Below, piece by piece: positions 17,815-26,371 of a stretch of DNA of 64,000 nt. The first letter of the stretch is position 1; each line of letters opens with the position of its first letter. The notes beneath the pieces are model-generated. The model made no database searches, was not told the origin of the DNA, and was given only the letters and a program-made list of their open reading frames with translations. A program made the position numbers and the translations under genes. Origin of the DNA: Duganella alba (GTDB lineage: Bacteria > Pseudomonadota > Gammaproteobacteria > Burkholderiales > Burkholderiaceae_D); NCBI RefSeq assembly GCF_009674495.1, contig NZ_WKJN01000001.1, positions 1 to 64,000 on the forward strand, written 5' to 3'.

Positions 17815-17932
17815 ATTTGATTATCTTTAGGAAAGATTTATTCTTACGTTAATCAGCCCTTTGCGCAAGGGGGTATTGGCAATCGTGCGCATGGGTCTGG
17901 TATCCTAATGCTGTTAACCAACGAGGATTTTT

Positions 17933-19096
17933 ATGCAGTTCACAACAAAAACAGTTTGCCAGGCGCTTGCCCTGGCCTTTGTCGGCGCTCTGGGCGCCGC
18001 CTCCGCGCAGGCGGAAGACATCATCAAGATCGGCCACGTGGCCGCCACCTCCGGCCCGATCGCCCACCTGGGCAAGGACAATGAAAACGGCGCGCGCATG
18101 GCGGTCGATGAACTGAACGCCAAGGGCGTCGTCATCGGTGGTAAAAAATACAAGATCGTGCTGCAGGCGGAAGACGACGCCGGCGATCCGAAGCAGGCCA
18201 CCACCGTGGCGCAAAAGCTGGTGGACGCCAAGGTGCAGGGCGTGATCGGTCACGAGACCTCGGGCACGGCGATTCCGGCCTCGCGCATGTACTACGACGC
18301 CGGCATTCCGCAGATTACGCCGTCGGCCAGCTCGCCGCAGTACACCCGCCAGCGCTACAACACCACCTTCCGCAACATCGCCAACGACGAGCAACTGGGC
18401 CCGGCCCTGGCGCGTTACGCGATGCAGAACATGCAGGTCAAGCGCATCGCCGTGGTGGACGACCGCACGTCCTACGGCAAGGGCCTGGCCGATGAATTCA
18501 GCAAGACCGTCAAGCGCACCGGCGCCGCCAGCGGCACCACCATCGTCGCCACGCAGTACACCAACGACAAGGCCACCGACATGATGGCGATCCTGACCGC
18601 CATCAAGGCCAGCAAGCCGGACATGATCTTCTTCGGCGGCATGGACGCGGTGGCCGCGCCGATGCTGCGCCAGATGAAGCAACTGGGCTTCCCGGTCAAG
18701 TTCATGGGCGGCGACGGCATGTGCTCGGACTCGGTGCCGCGTCTGGCCGGTGACGGCATGAGCGACGGCCAGGTGATCTGCGCCGAAGCGGGCGGCGTCG
18801 AACCGGCGCAGGAAAAAGGCATGGAAGACTTCCGCGCCGCCTACAAGAAGCGCTACGGCATCGAGGTGCAGACCTACGCGCCGTATGCCTACGACGCGCT
18901 GATGACGATGGTGGACGCGATGCAGAAGGCCGGCTCGCCGGACCCTGCGAAGTATCTGCCGGTGCTGGCCAAGATCAAGCACAAGGGCGTGACCGGCAAT
19001 ATCTCCTTCGATGCCCGTGGCGACGTGCAGGACGGCGTGCTGACCATCTACACCTTCAAGGGCGCCAAGCGCCAGAAGCTGGCTGTGATGAAGTAA
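17933..19096 (+). CDS. Branched-chain amino acid ABC transporter substrate-binding protein (LivK-like)
   Basis: 387 residues with a signal peptide cut near ASAQA. The Peripla_BP fold of LivJ/LivK follows (IIKIGHVAATSGPIAHLGKDNENGA at the ligand-binding N-lobe, GVIGHETSGTAIPAS, then DDRTSYGKGLADEF). It binds leucine, isoleucine, valine or a related amino acid in the periplasm for a Liv permease that is not encoded here. The ATG is preceded by GAGGA. It is transcribed divergently from the lysine-less aminotransferase operon, with a 118-bp spacer that is AT-rich for this genome and likely holds both promoters. A TTGGCA (17876) and TATCCT (17901) are visible but 19 bp apart, so I do not call them firmly. 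Confidence 0.9.
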   Translation: MQFTTKTVCQALALAFVGALGAASAQAEDIIKIGHVAATSGPIAHLGKDNENGARMAVDELNAKGVVIGGKKYKIVLQAEDDAGDPKQATTVAQKLVDAKVQGVIGHETSGTAIPASRMYYDAGIPQITPSASSPQYTRQRYNTTFRNIANDEQLGPALARYAMQNMQVKRIAVVDDRTSYGKGLADEFSKTVKRTGAASGTTIVATQYTNDKATDMMAILTAIKASKPDMIFFGGMDAVAAPMLRQMKQLGFPVKFMGGDGMCSDSVPRLAGDGMSDGQVICAEAGGVEPAQEKGMEDFRAAYKKRYGIEVQTYAPYAYDALMTMVDAMQKAGSPDPAKYLPVLAKIKHKGVTGNISFDARGDVQDGVLTIYTFKGAKRQKLAVMK

Positions 19097-19099
19097 AAC

Positions 19100-19354
19100 T
19101 CAGGACTGCGGCTCCAGCACTTTCAGGTGCTCGGTCGCGTTCTGGTTGCCGGCGTTTAGTTCCAGCGAGCGCCGGTAGTTCTTGACGGCGCGCGGCTTGT
19201 CGCCCGCCGCCTCGTACATCTCCGCCAGGCTGTCGACCAGATTCCAGTTCATGTAGACGGCGTGCGGACCGCGTTCCAGCTTCAAGTCGAAATCGGCCGC
19301 CGCCAGGGCGGACAGGGACAGCATGAGCATGGCGATGCCGAACGCCAGACGCAT
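19100..19354 (-). CDS. Small exported TPR-motif protein
   Basis: 84 residues. A signal peptide (LAFGIAMLMLSLSALAAA) is followed by a segment fitting one tetratricopeptide repeat (LVDSLAEMYEAAGDKPRAVKNYRRSLELNAGNQNA). Short periplasmic TPR proteins usually mediate protein contacts; nothing more specific can be said. The gene lies tail to tail with the Liv-type binding protein, three bases apart, and its start faces the fecI promoter region. Confidence 0.65.
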   Translation of the reverse strand: MRLAFGIAMLMLSLSALAAADFDLKLERGPHAVYMNWNLVDSLAEMYEAAGDKPRAVKNYRRSLELNAGNQNATEHLKVLEPQS

Positions 19355-19407
19355 GTGATATACGATTTAAAAGTTATTAAAACGGTATCAATAGCATAAG
19401 CAGGCGA

Positions 19408-19436
19408 TTGGCAGGCAGCTTTAGTTATGCAATAAT
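19408..19436 (+). promoter_or_regulatory. Promoter of fecI-like sigma factor gene
   Basis: TTGGCA (19408-19413) and AATAAT (19431-19436) are separated by 17 bases, a good sigma-70 arrangement. A Fur box overlaps the -10 element and start site. This placement means upstream in-frame TTG 19408 and ATG 19435 cannot be the translation start, which moves the start to GTG 19468 or 19477. Confidence 0.5.
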
Positions 19437-19450
19437 GGGAATCATTCTCA
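19436..19450. promoter_or_regulatory. Fur box upstream of fecI-like gene
   Basis: TGGGAATCATTCTCA fits the 7-1-7 Fur pattern TGATAATNATTATCA at 11 of 14 positions and is itself nearly palindromic (TGRGAAT-C-ATTCTCA). It covers the -10 element of the predicted promoter, so iron-loaded Fur would repress the sigma factor. Confidence 0.65.
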
Positions 19451-19467
19451 TTTCTTGTCCACCGATT

Positions 19468-19983
19468 GTGCCCACCGTGACCACACTTGCGTCTACCACC
19501 GATGATGTCGGCTCGCTGTACAGCAGCCACCACGGCTGGCTGCACAACTGGCTGTGGCGCAAGCTGGGCTGCCGTGATGGCGCCGCCGACATCGCCCACG
19601 ACACGTTCGTGCGCCTGCTGGACGCCGGCACCGTCGAAACCCTGCGCGAACCGCGCGCCTACCTGAGCACCATCGCCAGCGGCCTGCTGGTCAATCACTG
19701 GCGCCGCCTGACGCTGGAACGCGCCTACCTGGAAGCGCTGGCCTTGCAGGATGCGGCGCTGGAGCCGTCGCCGGAAGAACGCGCGCTGACCCTCGAAGCG
19801 TTGATGCAGGTGGACGCCATGCTGGCCAAGCTGTCGTCCAAGGCGCGTGAAGCCTTCCTGCTGTCGCAGATCGACGGCCTGACCTACGCCGCCATCGCCG
19901 AGCACTTGCAGGTATCCGAGCGCATGGTGAAAAAATACATGGCGCAGGCAATGCTGCAATGCCTGTTGATCAGCAATCAGTAA
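19468..19983 (+). CDS. fecI: FecI-like ECF sigma factor
   Basis: About 172 residues from GTG 19468 (GTG 19477 is equally possible; upstream in-frame starts fall inside the promoter and Fur box). Sigma region 2 is seen in SHHGWLHNWLWRKLGCRDGAADIAHDTFVRLL and region 4 in AREAFLLSQIDGLTYAAIAEHLQVSERMVKKYM, the usual FecI pattern. It should direct RNA polymerase to ferric-siderophore receptor genes when the matching receptor and FecR signal ligand binding. The stop overlaps the fecR ATG (TAATG), so the two are translationally coupled. A Fur box at its promoter indicates expression under iron limitation. Confidence 0.88.
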   Translation: MPTVTTLASTTDDVGSLYSSHHGWLHNWLWRKLGCRDGAADIAHDTFVRLLDAGTVETLREPRAYLSTIASGLLVNHWRRLTLERAYLEALALQDAALEPSPEERALTLEALMQVDAMLAKLSSKAREAFLLSQIDGLTYAAIAEHLQVSERMVKKYMAQAMLQCLLISNQ

Positions 19984-20942
19984 TGGCGACGCCTGAATCG
20001 AACGCACTCGCTTTCGACGTGCTGGAACAGGCTGCGGAGTGGTTCGCCACCCTCAGCGCGCCGGACGTCAAACCCGCCGAGCGCCAGGCCTGGCAGCGCT
20101 GGCTGGACGCCGCGCCCGAACACCGCGAAGCCTGGCGCCGCGTTGAACACATCCACACCCAGCTCCACGCCTTGCCCGGCGGCCCGTTGCGCGCCGCGCT
20201 GTCCGCCGCTCCGCGCAACCGCCGCCGCGCGCTGAAAACCTTGCTGCTGCTGTGCGCCGTCGGCGGCGTGGGCGCACTGGTTGTTCGTCGCGAGGAGCAG
20301 GGCGGCTATCTGGCGGCGCTGGGCGCGCAGCACCGTACCGCCGTCGGCGCAGTGGCGCTGCTGCCGCTGCCCGACCGTACCCAGGCCTGGCTGAATACCG
20401 ACAGCGCCGCCGACCTGGCCTACGACGACAGCCAGCGCCTGATCGTGCTGCGCCGGGGCGAGATCCTGCTGCACAGCGGCGCCGACAACCATGTGCCGGC
20501 GCGTCCGCTGGTGGTGGAGGCGCGCGGCGCGCGGCTGCGCGCGCTGGGCACGCGCTTCTCGGTGCGCATGATGGAGCAGGGCACGCGCCTGGCCGTGTAC
20601 GACGGCGCGGTGGAAGTCGGCGCCGGCGCCGTGGTGCCGGCCGGCGCGCAGGTCGACATCGTGGATGGCCAGGCCGGCGCCATGATGCCGGCTTCCGAGG
20701 ACAGCACCGCGTGGTCCCACAAGCTGCTGATCGCCACGCAGATGCGGCTGGAGGATTTCCTCGGCGAGCTGTCGCGCTATCGCCATGGCCACCTGTCCTG
20801 CGATCCGTCGCTGGCCGACCTGCGGCTGGTGGGCAGCTATCCGCTGGGCGACACCGACCAGGCGCTGGACATGCTGCAGGCCGCGCTGCCGGTGCGCATC
20901 AAGCGCACGCTGTCGTGGTGGGTGACCGTCACGCCGCGCTGA
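19983..20942 (+). CDS. fecR: FecR-like anti-sigma / sigma regulator
   Basis: About 319 residues. The N-terminal DUF4880 region (AAEWFATLSAPDVKPAERQAWQRWLDAAPEHREAW) binds the sigma factor in the cytoplasm. A single membrane helix (ALKTLLLLCAVGGVGALVV) precedes the periplasmic FecR domain, which contains RGARLRALGTRFSVRMM and ends in an STN-like part. It transmits the occupied state of the TonB receptor to FecI. The start at 19983 uses the TAATG overlap with fecI; an in-frame ATG at 19959 would lie inside fecI. The receptor gene starts two bases after its stop. Confidence 0.88.
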   Translation: MATPESNALAFDVLEQAAEWFATLSAPDVKPAERQAWQRWLDAAPEHREAWRRVEHIHTQLHALPGGPLRAALSAAPRNRRRALKTLLLLCAVGGVGALVVRREEQGGYLAALGAQHRTAVGAVALLPLPDRTQAWLNTDSAADLAYDDSQRLIVLRRGEILLHSGADNHVPARPLVVEARGARLRALGTRFSVRMMEQGTRLAVYDGAVEVGAGAVVPAGAQVDIVDGQAGAMMPASEDSTAWSHKLLIATQMRLEDFLGELSRYRHGHLSCDPSLADLRLVGSYPLGDTDQALDMLQAALPVRIKRTLSWWVTVTPR

Positions 20943-20944
20943 CC

Positions 20945-23284
20945 ATGAAGAAGCTGTTTTTGCTGGCGTTGTTGCCATCGCTGGCGGTGGCCGCGCCGAC
21001 CATTCCCGCCGGTTCGCTGGACCAGGTACTGCGCGCCTGGACGCTGGCCAGCGGCGCGCTGCTGACCGCCGACGGCCGCCTGACCCATGGCGTCGACAGC
21101 CCCGGCCTGGCCGAACTGTCGGCGCCGGAGCGCGACCTGGCGCGCATACTGGCCGGCACCGGCCTGGAAGCCGTGCGCCAGCCGGACGGCAGCTACCTGC
21201 TGCGCGCCGCCGTACCTGTTGCATCCGCCACGCCGGCGCCACCGATGAGCGAAGCCGAAGTGCAGGCGCTGGATCGCCTGCCCGAAATCGTCGCCCGTGC
21301 GGAACCGGCAGCGCCTTACGACGCCGTCAGCCGCTTTGCCGTCAAGGGCGGCGCCGCGCTGCGCGACACGCCGCAGGCGCTGACCATCGTCGAGGCCAGC
21401 CAGATCCGCGACCGCAACCTGCTCAGCATGGACGACCTGCTGGCCTACGTGCCCGGCGTGCGTCCCAGCCTGGGCGAGGGCAATCGCGACAACGCCGTCT
21501 TCCGCGGCTATAACTCCAGCGCCGACTTTTACCTGAATGGCATGCGCGACGACGTCCAGTACTTCCGCGACTTCTACAACATCGAAACGGTCGAAGTGCT
21601 GAAAGGCCCGAACGCGATGGCGCTGGGACGCGGCGGTTCCGGCGGCGCCGTCAATCGCGTCAGCAAGCAGGCGCAATGGCGGGACATCGGCGATGCCGAC
21701 GTATTGCTGGGATCATGGCGGCAGCGGCGCGCCAGCGTGGACGTTGGCGCGCCGCTGAATCCGCAACTGGCATGGCGGCTCAACGCCGTCGACGAGGATT
21801 CCGGTTCCTTTCGTAACGGCGCCTGGCTGAAACGCTACGGCGTCAGTCCGGCGCTGGCATGGCGCGACGGCGCGAGCACCCTGGTGCAAGCCAGCTACGA
21901 GCATTTCCGCGATCGCCGCAGCACCGATCGTGGCGCGCCGTCGTTTGGCGGCCGGCCGGTGGCCAGCGATCCATCGATCTTTTTCGGTGATCCGGCGGAC
22001 AGCCACAATGGCGTAGACATCGACAGCCTGACGCTGCGGCTGGAACATCAACTGGCGCCGGCGCTGCAATTCAGCAGCCAGCTGCATTACGCCGTCTACG
22101 ACAAGTACTATCAGAACGTTTTCCCCGGCGGCATGGACGACAGCGCCACCGTGCGCATGCTGGGCTACGGCACCGCCACCCACCGCAGCAACCTGTTTTA
22201 CCAGGCCAGCCTGGACGCCACGGTCAACACCGGCAGCGTGCGGCACCGTCTGAGCGCCGGGCTGGAACTGGGCCGCCAGCGCGCCGACAGCGCCCGCACC
22301 ACCGGCTATTTCGACACGCTGGGCACGGACGTGCGCTTTGTCTCGGTGCCCGTATCGCAGCCGACCTTCACCCTGCCGGTCAGCTTCCGCCCGTCGGCCA
22401 CCGACATGGCGGCGGCCAGCACGGCCGAAAACGCCGGGCTTTATTTACAGGATCAAGTGACGCTGTCGCCGCAATGGCAGGTGGTGGCAGGACTGCGCGC
22501 GGAAAGGCTGGATGTCGCCTTCCGCGACCTGCGCAACAACCTGCAACTGGCCAGCCATGACCGTCCGCTGTCGCCGCGCCTCGGCGTCATCTATCGTCCG
22601 CTGGAACGGTTGTCGCTTTACGCCAGTTACAGCAAGGCCTACTCGCTGCGCGTGGGCGAGCAGATGGCGTCGCTGACGGTGGCCAATCAGGATCTGGCGC
22701 CGGAGGTGGTGCGCAACCAGGAGATTGGCGCGCGCTGGGATGATGGCGAGCGTCTGTCGGCCAGTCTCGCGGTCTACCAGCTGCGGCGCGCCAATGTGCT
22801 GGTCGCCGATGCGGTCAACGCAGGCGAGAACCAGCTGGCCGAGGGCCAGCGCGGGCAGGGCGCGGAACTGGAACTGGCCAGCCGCATCACGCGCGACTGG
22901 AAACTCAGCGCCGGCTATGCGTGGCAGCGCTCGCGCCTGACCGCCACCCAGTCGGCGACGTCGCAGGCGGGCGCGCAGATGCCGTATGTGCCGCGCCAGT
23001 CGCTTTCCCTGTGGAGCACGCACACGCTGGCGCCGGGCCTGGACGGCGCGCTGGGCGTCATCGCACGCAGCAGCATGTTCAGTTCCACCAGCAATCTGGT
23101 GCAGCTGCCCGGTTACGCGCGGTTGGACGCCAGTCTGTATTACCAGCTCAATCCACGCAACCGCCTGCAAATCAGCGTCGAAAACCTGTTCGACCGGGGC
23201 TACTACGCTTCGTCTTACAACGATAATAATATCTCCCCTGGCACGCCCCGCGCGCTGCGTATCGGCTTGCACAGTCGATTCTAA
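20945..23284 (+). CDS. TonB-dependent ferric-siderophore receptor with STN signalling domain
   Basis: 780 residues. A short signal peptide (LFLLALLPSLAVA) is followed by an N-terminal STN (secretin/TonB) domain, then the plug (DTPQALTIVEASQIRDRN, VEVLKGPNAMALGRGGSGGAVNRVSKQ) and a 22-strand barrel ending in an aromatic residue (LHSRF). The STN domain marks a transducer-type receptor that signals through FecR and FecI, consistent with its position two bases after fecR. The plug resembles FhuA/FpvA-type hydroxamate or mixed siderophore receptors; the ligand cannot be fixed from sequence. The start is the ATG right after the fecR stop; the longer frame upstream is only an overlap of fecR. Confidence 0.9.
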   Translation: MKKLFLLALLPSLAVAAPTIPAGSLDQVLRAWTLASGALLTADGRLTHGVDSPGLAELSAPERDLARILAGTGLEAVRQPDGSYLLRAAVPVASATPAPPMSEAEVQALDRLPEIVARAEPAAPYDAVSRFAVKGGAALRDTPQALTIVEASQIRDRNLLSMDDLLAYVPGVRPSLGEGNRDNAVFRGYNSSADFYLNGMRDDVQYFRDFYNIETVEVLKGPNAMALGRGGSGGAVNRVSKQAQWRDIGDADVLLGSWRQRRASVDVGAPLNPQLAWRLNAVDEDSGSFRNGAWLKRYGVSPALAWRDGASTLVQASYEHFRDRRSTDRGAPSFGGRPVASDPSIFFGDPADSHNGVDIDSLTLRLEHQLAPALQFSSQLHYAVYDKYYQNVFPGGMDDSATVRMLGYGTATHRSNLFYQASLDATVNTGSVRHRLSAGLELGRQRADSARTTGYFDTLGTDVRFVSVPVSQPTFTLPVSFRPSATDMAAASTAENAGLYLQDQVTLSPQWQVVAGLRAERLDVAFRDLRNNLQLASHDRPLSPRLGVIYRPLERLSLYASYSKAYSLRVGEQMASLTVANQDLAPEVVRNQEIGARWDDGERLSASLAVYQLRRANVLVADAVNAGENQLAEGQRGQGAELELASRITRDWKLSAGYAWQRSRLTATQSATSQAGAQMPYVPRQSLSLWSTHTLAPGLDGALGVIARSSMFSSTSNLVQLPGYARLDASLYYQLNPRNRLQISVENLFDRGYYASSYNDNNISPGTPRALRIGLHSRF

Positions 23285-23293
23285 GAAGAATAA

Positions 23294-23308
23294 TAAAAAT
23301 AATTCTCA
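23294..23308. promoter_or_regulatory. Fur box upstream of Fur-like paralogue 1
   Basis: TAAAAATAATTCTCA matches the TGAGAATNATTCTCA form of the Fur box at 12 of 14 positions. It sits between the fecA-like stop and the first Fur-like gene, suggesting that this regulator, and perhaps the receptor gene after it, is controlled by the housekeeping Fur. Confidence 0.5.
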
Positions 23309-23314
23309 TTCGTG

Positions 23315-23341
23315 GTTCCCTTTTTTGAAACTCGCTTGGCA
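23315..23341 (+). repeat. 27-bp conserved leader motif, copy A (upstream of Fur-like 1)
   Basis: This block reads GTTCCCTTTTTTG, then three variable bases, then CTCGCTTGGCA. Copy B at 27997-28023 upstream of the second Fur-like gene matches at 23 of 27 positions. Here it ends 42 bases before the ATG at 23384. It may be a shared operator, promoter part or mRNA leader element; the sequence does not decide which. Confidence 0.6.
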
Positions 23342-23383
23342 TGGTAGGTACAGGACCATTGCACAGCGATAGAGGGAGATCCC

Positions 23384-23857
23384 ATGCAGCCGTCACACCA
23401 CATAGCCACGCAGCAGCAGCGCGTCCAGGAATGGATGCGCAAGTCGCCATTGCGGATCACGCGCGCCCGCTCCAGCGTGGCGGCGGTGTTGCTGCAACAG
23501 ACCGAACCGATCACCGCTGAACTGCTGTTCCGCCGGCTGCTGGATATCGGCGAGGACGTCAGCCTGGGATCGGTGTACCGCATTCTCAAGCAGATGGAGG
23601 AAGACGGCCTGGTGCTGCGCGACCGCCATGTCGGTTCGGTCGGCGTGAAGGCGGTGTACGCCATCGCCAGCGCCACGGCGCCCAGCCGCGCCTACGTGTT
23701 CCGCTGCGACGTTTGTCACCGTCAGCAGCGCATCGCGGACGCGGTGCTGGCGGTGCAGCTGGCAAATGTCGCGGCGCTTGAAGGCTACGCGCTGGGGACG
23801 GAAATCGTCATTCCGGCACGTTGCCGCGACTGCGTACCGGCCGCCGGGCAATCCTGA
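23384..23857 (+). CDS. Fur-family regulator paralogue 1, regulatory metal ligands absent
   Basis: 157 residues with the Fur winged helix (LRITRARSSVAAVLL, then SLGSVYRILKQMEEDGLV) and the dimerisation domain. The structural Cys4 zinc site is kept (CDVC and CRDC). The regulatory ligands of true Fur are not: the helix-4 His is replaced (TEPITAELLF), the Glu of VFEL is gone (AVYAI), and the HHHDH cluster is replaced by ATAPSRAYVF. It may sense something other than a divalent metal or act constitutively. ATG follows GAGGGAG. Context is iron uptake: fecIRA-like genes upstream and a catecholate receptor 74 bases downstream on the same strand. Confidence 0.85.
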   Translation: MQPSHHIATQQQRVQEWMRKSPLRITRARSSVAAVLLQQTEPITAELLFRRLLDIGEDVSLGSVYRILKQMEEDGLVLRDRHVGSVGVKAVYAIASATAPSRAYVFRCDVCHRQQRIADAVLAVQLANVAALEGYALGTEIVIPARCRDCVPAAGQS

Positions 23858-23931
23858 ATTTTTACCTATACAGCCAGCCGGGAGCCGTGCTCCTTCGCCA
23901 GCCAACAACCAAAACTGACCTACGGAAGATT

Positions 23932-26247
23932 ATGAAATCGACAGAAAAAAGCGCCGGCATCAAGAGCCGCAAGCACGAGACTCCGAAACTGAGCCGCCTC
24001 CACGTCGCCGCCCTGGCCACGCTGGCCGTGCCGCTGGCGCTGCATGCTGAAACCCTGCCGGAGCCGCAGAAGCTGCCGGAAGTGATCGTGGACGCCACCC
24101 GCACCAGCGACTTCCAGACCACCAAATCGGCCAGCGACAAGTTCACCGCGCCGCTGCTGGATACGCCGAAATCGGTCACCGTCATCACCTCGGAAGTGAT
24201 CTCGCAAACCGGCGCCGTATCGCTGACCGACGCGCTGCGCACCGTGCCAGGCATTACCATCGGCGCGGGCGAGGGCGGCAATCCTGTCGGCGACAATCTG
24301 TTCATCCGTGGCTACAACGCGCAGACCGACACCTATATCGACGGCATTCGCGACACCGGTTCGCAGTCGCGCGAAATCTTCGACCTGGAACAGATCGAAG
24401 TGGTCAAAGGCCCTAACTCCGCCTACGGCGGCCGTTCGTCGGCCGGCGGCGGCATCAACCTGGTGAGCAAATCGCCGAAAGCCGAAAACTTCAGCAACGC
24501 CAGCGTGGGCCTGGGTTCGGCCGAATACCGCCGCGCCACCGCCGACATCAACCGCGTGATCAACGACGACGTGGCGGTGCGCCTGAACCTGATGGGCCAC
24601 GACGCCCACGTGGCCGGCCGCAATGAAGTCAATGGCAACCGCTGGGGCATCGCGCCGAGCGTCACCTTCGGCATGCATTCCAACACCAAGGCCACACTGA
24701 GCTACTACCACATGCAGTCGGACGAGCTGCCGGACACCGGCATCCCGTTCAACAACCCGTTCACCAGCGGCGCCAACGTCGCCAAGAACGGCAACGGCAC
24801 GCCGATCAGCGTGCCGCGCGAGACCTTCTACGGCCTGGTCGACCGCGACTTCCGCAAGACCCAGAGCGACATCGGCACCATCGACCTGCGCCACGAATTC
24901 GCCGATGGCATGGTGCTGCGCAACGTGAGCCGCTACGGCAAAAGCGACAACGACTACATCTGGACCCAGCCGGACGACTCGAAGGGCAACACCATGTTGT
25001 ACGGCACCGTATGGCGCCGCGCCAATACCCGCGTCACCAGCACCGAATCGCTGGCCAACGCCACCAGCCTGACCGGCAGCTTCACCGCCGCCGGCATCAA
25101 GCATAGCTACACCGGTGGCGTGGAGATCAGCCGCGAGGACACGGACCGCAGCAGCTACCTGTTTGCACCGGGCACCAACAATCCGCTGACCGGCACCACC
25201 ACTTGCCCGACCTCCGGTGCGGCCACGCTGTACAACTGCACCACCACCATCAACCCGAATCCGAACGATCCGTGGGTCTACACCCGCAGCGTCTCGCCGG
25301 CGCGTACCAATGTGGTGACCAACACCCGTTCGGCCTACCTGTTCGACACCGTCGAGTTCACGCCGCAGTGGCTGCTGAACGTGGGCCTGCGCTGGGACGA
25401 CTACCGCAGCGTGCTGGACGTGCCGATGTACACGCTGAGCGGCGTCACCACCGCCGCCTCGCATGCCGAAGTGAAGTCCAACTTCACCAACTACCAGGCG
25501 GGCCTGGTGTACAAGCCATCGACCAACAGCAGCATCTACGTGTCCTACGGTACGTCGTCGACCCCGCCGGGCAATGACGGTGGCGACGGCCTGGATGCGC
25601 TGAGCACCACCATCCAGAACCTGAAGCCACAGGACAGCAAGAACTATGAGCTGGGCACCAAGTGGGAAGTGCTGCCGGGCGGCCGCCTGTCGCTCAGCGG
25701 CGCCGTGTTCCAGAGCGAGATGAACAACGCCCGCGTCACCGCACCGGACGGCACCACGCAAAACGTCGGCAAGAAAACCATGAAGGGCGTCGAGTTGGGC
25801 GTCAGCGGCAACATCACCAAGGAATGGCAGGTCTTCGGCGGCTACACCTACCTGGATGGTAAGGTGGATGACAATGGTTCGGTCAACGTCGGCACCACTG
25901 CGGCGCCGAACTGGCAGCCGTCGCCGTACAACGGTAATGTGTTCCCGACCACGCCGAAGAACAGCGCTTCGCTGTGGACGTCGTATGCGGTGCTGCCAGG
26001 TGTTGTGATCGGCGGCGGCGTCAACTACGTATCCAAGGTCTATGCCAACATCAACAACACCAAGTACGCGCCGGGTTACAGCCGTTTCGACGCGATGGCC
26101 AGCTACGACATCAACAAGCACATCTCGCTGCAGTTGAATATCCAGAATCTGAACGACAAGTTCTACTTCGATAAAGTCTCGTCGCCGCACTACGCCGGTG
26201 TTGGCCCTGGCCGCAGCGCGACGCTGACCGCCAACTTCAAGTACTAA
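23932..26247 (+). CDS. TonB-dependent catecholate siderophore receptor (Fiu-like)
   Basis: 771 residues. A long signal sequence ends near LALHA, then a TonB box region (LPEVIVDATRT), the plug (TPKSVTVITSEVISQTG, GYNAQTDTYIDGIRD, VVKGPNSAYGGRSSAGGGIN) and a 22-strand barrel with C-terminal NFKY. The plug is typical of Fiu/PiuA catecholate receptors. Start is ATG 23932 after ACGGAAG; the longer frame overlaps the Fur-like gene and is rejected. It lies directly downstream of the first Fur-like regulator and is closed by a strong terminator. A PiuC hydroxylase, the usual genetic partner of Fiu/PiuA, lies 2.3 kb further on. Confidence 0.9.
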   Translation: MKSTEKSAGIKSRKHETPKLSRLHVAALATLAVPLALHAETLPEPQKLPEVIVDATRTSDFQTTKSASDKFTAPLLDTPKSVTVITSEVISQTGAVSLTDALRTVPGITIGAGEGGNPVGDNLFIRGYNAQTDTYIDGIRDTGSQSREIFDLEQIEVVKGPNSAYGGRSSAGGGINLVSKSPKAENFSNASVGLGSAEYRRATADINRVINDDVAVRLNLMGHDAHVAGRNEVNGNRWGIAPSVTFGMHSNTKATLSYYHMQSDELPDTGIPFNNPFTSGANVAKNGNGTPISVPRETFYGLVDRDFRKTQSDIGTIDLRHEFADGMVLRNVSRYGKSDNDYIWTQPDDSKGNTMLYGTVWRRANTRVTSTESLANATSLTGSFTAAGIKHSYTGGVEISREDTDRSSYLFAPGTNNPLTGTTTCPTSGAATLYNCTTTINPNPNDPWVYTRSVSPARTNVVTNTRSAYLFDTVEFTPQWLLNVGLRWDDYRSVLDVPMYTLSGVTTAASHAEVKSNFTNYQAGLVYKPSTNSSIYVSYGTSSTPPGNDGGDGLDALSTTIQNLKPQDSKNYELGTKWEVLPGGRLSLSGAVFQSEMNNARVTAPDGTTQNVGKKTMKGVELGVSGNITKEWQVFGGYTYLDGKVDDNGSVNVGTTAAPNWQPSPYNGNVFPTTPKNSASLWTSYAVLPGVVIGGGVNYVSKVYANINNTKYAPGYSRFDAMASYDINKHISLQLNIQNLNDKFYFDKVSSPHYAGVGPGRSATLTANFKY

Positions 26248-26264
26248 TCGGTATATCCTTCCAG

Positions 26265-26290
26265 AGCCCGCGTCAAGCGGGCTTTTTTTT
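26265..26290 (+). terminator. Rho-independent terminator after the catecholate receptor gene
   Basis: A 7-bp stem AGCCCGC / GCGGGCT with a five-base loop is followed directly by eight T residues. It lies 17 bases after the receptor stop and ends the rightward transcript. Confidence 0.9.
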
Positions 26291-26306
26291 GCGTGTGCGG
26301 CGTGCT

Positions 26307-26323
26307 TTTAACACGCGGTTAAT
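26307..26323 (+). promoter_or_regulatory. PmrA/QseB-box-like direct repeat upstream of arnT-like gene
   Basis: TTTAAC-acgcg-GTTAAT has two TTAA-containing hexamers with a 5-bp spacer (11-bp period), the geometry of PmrA and QseB binding sites. It lies 48 bases before the arnT-like ATG. Just downstream, GTTTAT-CGA-ATAAAC (26325-26339) is a perfect inverted repeat. An OmpR-family two-component system is encoded at 30434-32376. Assignment of the site is an inference. Confidence 0.4.
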
Positions 26324-26371
26324 TGTTTATCGAATAAACTGAGTGTAATTAACCTACTTTCATGCTGCTCA

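Noticed and set aside
17876..17906. LivK promoter TTGGCA with TATCCT
   Set aside because: The 19-base spacer is outside the usual range and I cannot place a start site.
20252..20944. Upstream extension of the FecA-like frame by 231 codons
   Set aside because: This part is the out-of-frame overlap of fecR; the signal peptide and STN domain begin at ATG 20945.
23920..26190. Minus-strand open frame of 756 codons opposite the catecholate receptor
   Set aside because: Antisense shadow rich in Val/Ala/Gly/Asp with no recognisable motif. The same applies to long frames opposite the receptors at 32.5-34.8 and 51.6-53.7 kb and opposite the exported protein at 57.9-60.2 kb.
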